From assembly GCF_009846865.1 (NCBI RefSeq), contig NZ_WUWN01000001.1:300743-364742 (forward strand): a DNA stretch of 64,000 bases. The letters run 5' to 3'. Below, piece by piece: positions 57,971 through 64,000 of this stretch (the stretch's first letter is position 1; every line of letters begins with the position of its first letter). A program made the position numbers and the translations under genes. The notes under the pieces were generated by a model, which worked only from the letters and a program-made list of their open reading frames with translations, made no database searches and was not told the DNA's origin. Source of the DNA: Puerhibacterium puerhi (GTDB lineage Bacteria > Actinomycetota > Actinomycetes > Actinomycetales > Cellulomonadaceae).

Positions 57971-60637
57971 GTGCCGCAGCGTCCCTCCTCGTCGCCCGCG
58001 TCGGTCGACGCCGGGGCGTACGACGCCGCGCACCCGCTGCTCGACGTGCTGGTCGCCGGCGGGGCGCGCGCCGACCGGCTCACCCACGTGCGCACCCTGC
58101 CCGGCCGCGAGGGTCGCACGGCTGGCTGGCCGGGATGGGCCGACCCCGCCCTGGTCGACGGCTACCGCGCGCTCCGGGTCGAGCGGCCGTGGGTGCACCA
58201 GGTCCGGGCGGCCGACGCCGCGTGGGCGGGCCGGCACGTGGCGCTGGCGACGTCGACCGGCTCCGGCAAGTCGCTCGCGTTCTGGCTGCCCGCGCTGACC
58301 GCCGTCGGGCGCGACCTGCCGCCGCAGCGCCGCGGGACGGTGCTCTACCTGTCGCCCACCAAGGCGCTGGCGGCCGACCAGCTCGCCGGCCTGCAGCGGG
58401 TGGTCGCCGCGACGCGCGAGGCCGCCGGGCCCGGCGGCGGGGACCTGCGGGTCGCGACGTGCGACGGCGACACCCCCGCCGAGGAGCGCCGCTGGGTCAC
58501 CGAGCACGCCGACGTGGTGCTCACCAACCCGGACTTCCTGCACTTCTCGATGCTGCCGGGCCACCGGCGGTGGGCCCGGTTCCTGCGCGGGCTGCGGTAC
58601 GTCGTCGTCGACGAGGGGCACACCTACCGCGGGGTGTTCGGCGCGCACGTGGCGCTGGTGCTGCGGCGGCTGGCCCGCCTCGCGGCGCACTACCGGCCCC
58701 GCGGCGGCCCCGCGGGCGCGGGCGGCGACAACGGCACGAGCGGCACGGGCACCACTCCCGGCGGTGCGGGCCCGGACCGCCCCCTCGGCACCGTGGGCGC
58801 GCCCGGCCCGCTGACCTTCGTCGTGGCCAGCGCGACGACGGCGGACCCGGCCGCGAGCACCGCTCGGCTGCTCGGCGTGGCGCCGGACGAGGTCGTCGCC
58901 GTCGACGAGGACGCCTCGCCCGCCGGGCGGCGCACCGTGGTGCTGTGGCAGCCGCCGGAGCTCGACACGTTCGCCTTCGAGCGGTCCCCGGCTGCCGGCG
59001 AGGGCGAGCGGCCTGCGACGGCCGACGACCCGTGGGCGCTGCCGGACCCGCTCGACCCGGCGCACGTCGAGTCCGACGGCCCGGCCGTGGTCACCGAGGA
59101 CGGCGCGGCGGAGCACCCGCGCCGGTCGGCCACCGCGGAGGCCGCCGACCTGCTGGCCGACCTGGCCGCGCACGGCGCCCGGACGCTGGCCTTCACGCGC
59201 TCGCGCCGTGGGGCGGAGTCGGTGGCGCAGCAGGCTCGCGACCACCTGCGGCCGGTCTCCACCGAGCTCAGCCACCGGGTCGCGGCCTACCGCGGCGGGT
59301 ACCTGCCCGAGGAGCGGCGGGCGCTGGAGGAGGCGGTGCGCACGGGCGCCCTGCTCGGCCTGGCCACCACGAACGCCCTCGAGCTCGGGGTCGACATCTC
59401 CGGGCTGGACGCCGTGCTCATCGCCGGCTGGCCCGGCACCCGCATGTCCCTGTGGCAGCAGGCCGGGCGGGCCGGCCGGGCCGGCGCCGACGGGCTGGTG
59501 GCGTTCGTCGCCCGCGAGGATCCCCTCGACACGTACCTGGTGACCCACCCCGAGGCGGTGTTCGACGCCCCGCTCGAGGCGACGGTCTTCGACCCGACCA
59601 ACCCGTACGTGCTCGCCCCGCAGCTGTGCGCCGCTGCCCAGGAGATCCCGCTGCGCGGCGACGACCTCGCCGACTTCGGCGACCCGGCGAGGGTCCGCGA
59701 GGTGCTCGACGTGCTCGTGGCGCGCGGCCTGCTGCGCCGGCGGCCCTCCGGCTGGTACTGGACCCACGCGCAGCCGGCGGCGGGCCTGGCCGACCTGCGC
59801 GGCAGCGGCGGGCAGCCGGTGCGGGTGGTCGAGGCGCCGACGGGCCGCCTGCTCGGCACCGTGGACGCCGGCAGCGCCGACGGGCAGGTGCACGACGGCG
59901 CCGTGTACGTCCACCAGGGCGTCACGTTCGTCGTCGACCGCCTGGACCTCACCGACCGGGTGGCGCTCGTGGTGCGCCGCGACGTCGACCACGGCACCTG
60001 GTCGCGCGAGGTCATGGAGATCGCGATCGAGGAGCCCGCCGAGGCGCCCGAGGGCTCGCGCGAGGTGGTCGAACGCTCGTGGGGGCCGATCACCTGGGGG
60101 CTGGGACCCGTCGAGGTCACCAGCCAGGTGGTCAGCTTCGAGCGGCGCCGACTGCCGGACATGCAGGTGCTCGGCACCGAGGCGCTCGACCTGCCGAGCC
60201 GCACGCTCGCGACGACGGCGGTGTGGTGGGCGGTGCCCGACGACGTCCTGGAGGCCGCGGGCCTGACGCCGGACGTCGTGCCCGGCGCGCTGCACGCCGC
60301 CGAGCACGCCTCGATCGGCCTGCTGCCGCTGCTGGCCACGTGCGACCGGTGGGACCTGGGCGGGGTCTCCACGGCGCTGCACGCCGACACCGGCCAGGCC
60401 ACCGTGTTCGTCTACGACGCCTACCCGGGCGGTGCCGGCTTCGCCGAGCGCGGCTACGAGCTGGGCGCCACGTGGCTGCGCGCCACGCGGGACGCCATCG
60501 CGGCCTGCCCGTGCGACCACGGGTGCCCTGCGTGCGTCCAGTCGCCCAAGTGCGGCAACTACAACTCGCCCCTCGACAAGGCGCGGGCGGTGACGTTGTT
60601 GGACGTGGTGCTGAGCCACGCGCCCCAGGGCTCGTAG
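57971..60637 (+). CDS. DEAD/DEAH-box helicase with DUF1998, MrfA/YprA-like
   Basis: An 888-residue superfamily 2 helicase. Motif I reads ATSTGSGKSLAFWLP, motif II VVVDEGHTYRG (DEGH), motif III VASATT, motif VI WQQAGRAGRAG. The C-terminal DUF1998 has the four-Cys zinc site CPCDHGCPACVQSPKCGNYNSPLDK. This is the actinobacterial helicase of the helicase/secretion neighbourhood, related to B. subtilis MrfA, a 3'-5' helicase in mitomycin-type lesion repair. GTG start; GGGAGG lies 11 bases upstream. Convergent Tad pilus genes lie just downstream. Confidence 0.92.
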   Translation: MPQRPSSSPASVDAGAYDAAHPLLDVLVAGGARADRLTHVRTLPGREGRTAGWPGWADPALVDGYRALRVERPWVHQVRAADAAWAGRHVALATSTGSGKSLAFWLPALTAVGRDLPPQRRGTVLYLSPTKALAADQLAGLQRVVAATREAAGPGGGDLRVATCDGDTPAEERRWVTEHADVVLTNPDFLHFSMLPGHRRWARFLRGLRYVVVDEGHTYRGVFGAHVALVLRRLARLAAHYRPRGGPAGAGGDNGTSGTGTTPGGAGPDRPLGTVGAPGPLTFVVASATTADPAASTARLLGVAPDEVVAVDEDASPAGRRTVVLWQPPELDTFAFERSPAAGEGERPATADDPWALPDPLDPAHVESDGPAVVTEDGAAEHPRRSATAEAADLLADLAAHGARTLAFTRSRRGAESVAQQARDHLRPVSTELSHRVAAYRGGYLPEERRALEEAVRTGALLGLATTNALELGVDISGLDAVLIAGWPGTRMSLWQQAGRAGRAGADGLVAFVAREDPLDTYLVTHPEAVFDAPLEATVFDPTNPYVLAPQLCAAAQEIPLRGDDLADFGDPARVREVLDVLVARGLLRRRPSGWYWTHAQPAAGLADLRGSGGQPVRVVEAPTGRLLGTVDAGSADGQVHDGAVYVHQGVTFVVDRLDLTDRVALVVRRDVDHGTWSREVMEIAIEEPAEAPEGSREVVERSWGPITWGLGPVEVTSQVVSFERRRLPDMQVLGTEALDLPSRTLATTAVWWAVPDDVLEAAGLTPDVVPGALHAAEHASIGLLPLLATCDRWDLGGVSTALHADTGQATVFVYDAYPGGAGFAERGYELGATWLRATRDAIAACPCDHGCPACVQSPKCGNYNSPLDKARAVTLLDVVLSHAPQGS

Positions 60638-60646
60638 AGTCGCGGG

Positions 60647-61516
60647 GTGACGACCGACACCTCCCTCGACGAGCGACGCCGCTCCCGCGAGGACGCCCGC
60701 GTTGCCCCCGCCCACGCCCGGTCCTGGCTGCTGCTGTCCGCCCTGCGGACCGACCTGTTCGACGCGGCGCAGCTCTCGCGCGCCGACCAGGTCATCCTCG
60801 ACTGCGAGGACGCCGTGGACGACAGCCTCAAGGACTCCGCCCGCGAGGGGGTGCTCGAGTGGCTCGCGGCCGGCGGCCGCGCCTGGGTGCGCATCAACGA
60901 GCGCAGCTCGGCGGCCTGGGCCGACGACGTCGCCGCGCTGCGCGACGCGCCCGGCCTGGTGGGCGTGATGCTCGCCAAGACCGAGAGCCCCGACGAGGTC
61001 ATCGACACCGTGCAGCGCCTCGGCGGGCACCTGCCGGTGATCGCGCTGGTCGAGTCCGCCCTCGGCATCGAGGACGCCGTGTCGATCGCCCGCGCGCCCG
61101 GCGTCTTCCGCCTGGCCTTCGGCTCCGGCGACTACCGCCGTGACACCGGCGCCGCCAACGAGCCGCTCGCCATGGCCTACCCGCGCTCGCGCCTCGTCAC
61201 CGCCTCGCGCATCGGCGGCCTCACCGGCCCGATCGACGGCCCGACCGTCGGCACCAGCCACCCGCTGGTGCGCGAGCAGTCGGCCGACGCCGTCGCGCTC
61301 GGCATGACCGGCAAGCTGTGCCTCGACCTCGAGCAGCCGGCGGTGGTCAACGAGTGCTTCAGCCCGTCCCCGGCGGACGTCGCCTGGGCCCTCGACTTCC
61401 TCGCGGACTTCGAGGCGTCCGGCGGCGTCATCCGCGACGGGTCCGACAAGCCCCGCCTGGGGCGCGCCCGCCTCATCCAGGAGCGGGCCCAGCTCTTCCG
61501 GGTCAACCCGTCCTGA
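60647..61516 (+). CDS. HpcH/HpaI aldolase / CitE-like CoA ester lyase
   Basis: A 289-residue TIM-barrel lyase like citrate lyase beta subunits and malyl/citramalyl-CoA lyases. The metal/catalytic region is VILDCEDAVDDSLKD; Arg in WVRINERSS binds the acyl group; the second metal ligand is in ALVESALGIEDAV and FGSGDYRRDTG. Free-standing CitE-like proteins cleave or hydrolyse beta-hydroxyacyl-CoA. GTG start with TAGAGT exactly six bases upstream and no ribosome site, so leaderless. Its 3' end meets the convergent TadE-like frame. Confidence 0.9.
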   Translation: MTTDTSLDERRRSREDARVAPAHARSWLLLSALRTDLFDAAQLSRADQVILDCEDAVDDSLKDSAREGVLEWLAAGGRAWVRINERSSAAWADDVAALRDAPGLVGVMLAKTESPDEVIDTVQRLGGHLPVIALVESALGIEDAVSIARAPGVFRLAFGSGDYRRDTGAANEPLAMAYPRSRLVTASRIGGLTGPIDGPTVGTSHPLVREQSADAVALGMTGKLCLDLEQPAVVNECFSPSPADVAWALDFLADFEASGGVIRDGSDKPRLGRARLIQERAQLFRVNPS

Positions 61517-62074
61517 CGCCTCGGACCTGAGCGGGGCCGCGAAGGCCGGTGCGGCAGGCCCCGGCACCGCACCGGCCACCGCCGTCGGGGCTGCCGTCCC
61601 GGGCGGTGCGGTGCCGGGTGCTGCGGTGCCGGGTGCTGCGTTGCCGGGTGCTGCGGTGCCGGCTGCTGCGTCGTCGGGTGCGGTCCCGGGCACAGCACCG
61701 GGCCGCGGGCCGGCGCGAGCGTGCGCCTCCGCGGTGCCGAGCACCCCCGCCCACGACCCGCCCGGGCCCACGGCGGGGCGGGCGGCACGGACCGCCACGA
61801 CGCCTGCGCCCTCGACGTCGCACGCGACGAGGTCGGCGTGGTTGCGGCCCACGGCAGCGGCGGCGGTGCCGCACGGGTCGTAGCCGTCGCGCAGCGCGGT
61901 GGCCGCGGCGAGCGCGCCGAGGTCGGCGGCCGCCTGCGCCGCGCCCCGGGCCCGCTGCGCGGCGCCGAGCGCCGCGACCGCGAGGGCCAGCAGCACGACG
62001 ACGGCGGCGACGCCGAGCAGCAGCACCGTGCCGGCGCCGCGCTCGGCGCCCTCCGGCGCGCCCCGGGTGGTCAC
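61517..62074 (-). CDS. TadE-like protein of the helicase/secretion neighbourhood (Rv3654c-like), 3' end unclear
   Basis: The first 90 residues match the family: short leader ERGAGTVLLLGVAAVVVLL, one helix, the RARGAAQAAADLGALAAATAL segment and a Cys pair (DPCGT...VACDVEG). These proteins are secreted or pilus-associated minor pilins in actinobacterial Tad loci. After about residue 115 the sequence turns into Ala/Pro/Gly/Thr repeats (GTAAP units from a 15-base DNA repeat at 61611-61670), and no in-frame stop occurs before the convergent lyase gene; the frame stays open far beyond. Another frame stops at 61503, so a frameshift is possible. The end given is arbitrary. GTG start overlaps the TadE stop (GTGA). 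Confidence 0.6.
61611..61670. repeat. Four 15-base tandem repeats in the TadE-like gene
   Basis: Units GTGCCGGGTGCTGCG, identical, then TTGCCGGGTGCTGCG and GTGCCGGCTGCTGCG. On the minus strand they encode repeated Gly-Thr-Ala-Ala-Pro. A unit gain or loss keeps the reading frame. Confidence 0.85.
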
Positions 62075-62436
62075 GGTTCGACCCACGCCGTGGCGCTGCC
62101 GCTCGCGCGCAGCGGCGCCGAGGCGAGCCAGCCGCCGGCCACCGGCCGCGTCACGGTCACCGCCACCCACGGGCCGTCCCGCTGCAGGGTCACCGCCGCG
62201 TCGTCGCCGCCCACCCGGGCCACGGTCTGCCGCACCGCGGCGTCGTCCTCCCCGATCGCCAGCGCGCGCGCCCCCGCGCGGGCCGCGTCCAGCGCGCGCA
62301 TCTGCGCGGTGGACGCGGCCGCGAGGGTGAGCACCGCGACGAGCAGCAGCACCACCACCGGCAGCCCGACCGCGAGCTCGGCGGTCACCGAGCCGCGCTC
62401 GCGCCCGGCGGGGCGGGTGTCCGTCCGGCGTCCCAC
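62071..62436 (-). CDS. TadE family pilus assembly protein
   Basis: A 121-residue TadE-like pseudopilin. The N-terminus has the class III leader-like ERGSVTAELAVGLPVVVLLLVAVLTLAAAS, with Glu five residues after the Gly, followed by an amphipathic helix and a beta-rich tail. The GTG at 62436 is five bases beyond the DUF4244 stop and has a poor ribosome site, suggesting translational coupling. It belongs to the same minus-strand Tad operon and overlaps the next gene as GTGA. Confidence 0.85.
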   Translation of the reverse strand: MGRRTDTRPAGRERGSVTAELAVGLPVVVLLLVAVLTLAAASTAQMRALDAARAGARALAIGEDDAAVRQTVARVGGDDAAVTLQRDGPWVAVTVTRPVAGGWLASAPLRASGSATAWVEP

Positions 62437-62441
62437 GGGCG

Positions 62442-62696
62442 TCAGCCGACCGACAGGGCGGTGCTGACGATGTTCTCGAGCAGCCCGCGCACCGTGTCGC
62501 TCTTGAGCACGGCGACGAGCAGGCCCGCGAAGCCGACGGCGGCGATCGTGGCGATCGCGTACTCCGCGGTGGCCAGCCCGGCCTCGGGGTCGCGGGTGTC
62601 GGGCGCCGCGTCGGCCGGTTGTGGCTCCTCGGGCGCGCGGGTGCCGCCGGGGCGCCCGTCGGGCGCGTCCGCCGCGGCGATGAGGGTCGTGGTCAT
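62442..62696 (-). CDS. DUF4244 protein, Flp-pilin-like
   Basis: An 84-residue protein. The 40-residue hydrophilic leader is followed by GLATAEYAIATIAAVGFAGLLVAVLKS, the processing-site and helix pattern of actinobacterial Flp-type pilins (Gly then Glu at +5 of the mature helix), and a short tail VRGLLENIVSTALS. It is probably the major pilin of the Tad-like pilus. CAGGAGGAG lies just upstream of the ATG. A gap of 138 bases separates it from tadC upstream, the largest in this operon, compatible with its own promoter. Confidence 0.85.
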   Translation of the reverse strand: MTTTLIAAADAPDGRPGGTRAPEEPQPADAAPDTRDPEAGLATAEYAIATIAAVGFAGLLVAVLKSDTVRGLLENIVSTALSVG

Positions 62697-62834
62697 GTCT
62701 CCTCCTGGGTGTCGCTCCTGGGTGTGACCCGACCGGGGGCCCGGCCGGGCGGGTCGTGCTGGTGGTGCGGCCGGGCGCGGCGGTGCCGCGCCCGGCGCCC
62801 GCCGTGGCACGGCGGGGTCCGAGGGCTCCCGGGC

Positions 62835-63401
62835 TCAGCCGGAGAGCAGGTCGATGCCGAGGGCGAGGAGCACGGGGGCGAGCCCGACGAGGACGAACGC
62901 CGGCAGGTAGCAGGCGCCGAGCGGCAGGACCAGCCGCACGCCGAGCCGCGCCGCCGCGGTACGAGCGGCGTTGCGGCGCTCCCGGCGCAGCTCCTCGCCC
63001 GCCGCGCGCAGCGACTCGCCCGGAGCGGCGCCGTCGACCCAGGCGGGACGCAGTGCGCGGTGCACGGTGCCGAGCCGCTCGGGGGCGTCCCGCCACGCGG
63101 CGTCCCACGGGGCGCCGAGGCGCAGCGCGTCGGCGACGCGCCCGAGCGACCGGCCGTCGTCGTCGCCCACCGCACCGCCGACCGTCTGCAGCGCCCGCGG
63201 GACGCCGGCCCCGGCCCGCAGCGCGGCACCGAGGAGCTCGAGCACCACGGGCACGTCGACGCGGGGGCCGCGGGGCTCGACGGGCGCGCGGACCTCTGCG
63301 GCGAGGGCGCGGGACCGCCGGTGCGCGGCGCGCTCCGCCGCCGCCCACGGCGCGCACGCCGCGAGCACCAGCAGCCCGACGACCGCCCCGGCCGCGGTCA
63401 C
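62835..63401 (-). CDS. Type II secretion F domain protein, TadC-like
   Basis: A 188-residue membrane protein. An N-terminal helix (VVGLLVLAACAPWAAAE) is followed by the cytoplasmic F domain (LELLGAALRAGAGVPRALQTVGGAVG) and two C-terminal helices ending PAFVLVGLAPVLLALGIDLL. It forms the inner-membrane platform with TadB. The GTG start overlaps the tadB stop (GTGA) and has GGGGAGG upstream. Confidence 0.85.
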   Translation of the reverse strand: MTAAGAVVGLLVLAACAPWAAAERAAHRRSRALAAEVRAPVEPRGPRVDVPVVLELLGAALRAGAGVPRALQTVGGAVGDDDGRSLGRVADALRLGAPWDAAWRDAPERLGTVHRALRPAWVDGAAPGESLRAAGEELRRERRNAARTAAARLGVRLVLPLGACYLPAFVLVGLAPVLLALGIDLLSG

Positions 63402-64000
63402 GACGACACCTCCCCTGCGCGGCGCGCCGCCGCCACGAGGCGGCCCGTCCACCACCGGCCGGCGGCGAGCAGCACGAGCCCGAGCCCCACGGCGGCGCTG
63501 CCCGCGCCGCCGTCCGTGGCGGTCGCCACCGGGTCGGCGCCGAGGACCCAGCCGAGCAGCGCGCCCGCGGCGGGCAGCCACTGCAGCACCCGCGCTGTCG
63601 CGCGCGGCCCGGCGAGCGCGGCGTCCCGCTCGGCCTGGGCCTCCGCCTCGGCGACGAGCGTGTCGGACACCGCCTCGAGCACCCGCCCCAGCGGCGCCCC
63701 GACCTCGAGCGCGAGCCGGGTGGCGGCGGCGACCGACCGCGCGTGCTCCGGGCCGCCGACCACCGCGGCGAGCGCTTCCTCGTCGGGCACGCCCGCGCCG
63801 TCGACCGGCACGCCGGTGGCCCGCGACCAGGCCGCGCCCGGCGGTGCGCCGGAGCGCAGCAGCGCGGCGACCTGCGCGACGACCACGCGCACCTGGACGG
63901 CGCCGCCGTCGGGCCGGGCGGGCCCGCCGCGCCGCGGCCGGTCCGCGCCGCGGGCGACGGCGTGGCCGGGCACGGCCAGCGCCACGGACGCACGGCGCCC
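63398..64000 (-). CDS. Type II secretion F domain protein, TadB-like, 5' end beyond window
   Basis: The frame is open to the right edge of the window. The F domain is visible (VVVAQVAALLRSGAPPGAAWSRATG, then ATRLALEVGAPLGRVLEAVSDTLV), followed by two helices (VLQWLPAAGALLGWVLGADP and GLGLVLLAAGRWW). GTG at 63985 is a possible start, but the family usually has a hydrophobic segment before this point, so the gene most likely begins further right. The TadA ATPase and CpaE-like genes are expected beyond the edge. Confidence 0.8.
   Translation of the reverse strand, partial: GRRASVALAVPGHAVARGADRPRRGGPARPDGGAVQVRVVVAQVAALLRSGAPPGAAWSRATGVPVDGAGVPDEEALAAVVGGPEHARSVAAATRLALEVGAPLGRVLEAVSDTLVAEAEAQAERDAALAGPRATARVLQWLPAAGALLGWVLGADPVATATDGGAGSAAVGLGLVLLAAGRWWTGRLVAAARRAGEVSS

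Noticed and set aside
61611..61670. CRISPR-like repeats
   Set aside because: The 15-base units are contiguous without spacers and translate into an in-frame GTAAP repeat; no cas genes are present.
57782..62170. A single 1,462-residue protein running from the TadE-like gene through the lyase and helicase genes
   Set aside because: Only the first 115 residues resemble a protein family. The rest is antisense to two well-supported genes with complete catalytic motifs.

Overview
The window reads as chromosomal DNA of a very GC-rich actinobacterium. Supporting features are heavy use of GTG starts, frequent leaderless starts (TANNNT, six bases, start codon), a topoisomerase I with a basic tail, a membrane pyrophosphatase, and the actinobacterial holB / topA / DEAD-box helicase / Tad pilus neighbourhood. 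A Micrococcales relative such as Cellulomonas would fit, but that is inference; no rRNA or other phylogenetic marker was compared.

Layout. 1-1675 is the start of a CUT2 sugar ABC operon on the minus strand, with paired operator-like sites around its promoter. 1850-10600 is a mixed housekeeping stretch: two VOC proteins, a WYL regulator, an HNH nuclease, a PAS/GAF/SpoIIE phosphatase with an anti-sigma-type ATPase domain, a GNAT acetyltransferase, a methyltransferase, an NhaA antiporter fused to a DsbA-like domain, and a Nudix hydrolase. 10700-22210 is a self-contained catabolic locus. A nitrate/sulfonate-type ABC importer and a LysR regulator are on the minus strand. Divergent to them is a tightly packed seven-gene enzyme operon: flavin reductase, flavin monooxygenase, RidA, DUF1028, M20 amidohydrolase, PuuC-like aldehyde dehydrogenase and GMC oxidoreductase. 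I do not recognise its substrate, and it is the best candidate here for an undescribed system.

22381-30538 is bounded by a decayed tRNA-Thr copy on the left and the intact tRNA-Thr(CGT) on the right. It holds a two-component system with a tandem-permease ABC exporter, about 0.8 kb of apparently decayed sequence, a divergent SDR/TetR pair with a perfect palindromic operator, and an excisionase-like gene next to the tRNA 3' end. I read it as the remnant of an integrated element or an island, with no integrase left.

30689-49218 (all minus strand) is core genome: a secreted TAP-type hydrolase, holB and tmk, a Gfo/Idh/MocA oxidoreductase, topA, a PAP2 phosphatase, a methyltransferase, a lipoprotein, a repeat-bearing membrane protein, a SWIM/SNF2 helicase and a K+-independent H+-pyrophosphatase. 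49493-56509 is an alpha-galactoside utilisation locus: GH36, MalF/MalG-type permeases and a solute-binding protein, with a divergent ROK regulator. 56584-64000 carries an M18 aminopeptidase, the MrfA/YprA-like helicase with its DUF1998 cysteines, a CitE-like lyase, and the convergent Tad pilus genes (TadB, TadC, DUF4244 pilin-like, TadE, TadE-like), cut by the window edge.

Starts were chosen from Shine-Dalgarno sequences, ATGA/GTGA overlaps or the leaderless signal. Family names rest on motifs recognised by eye; no database search was possible.
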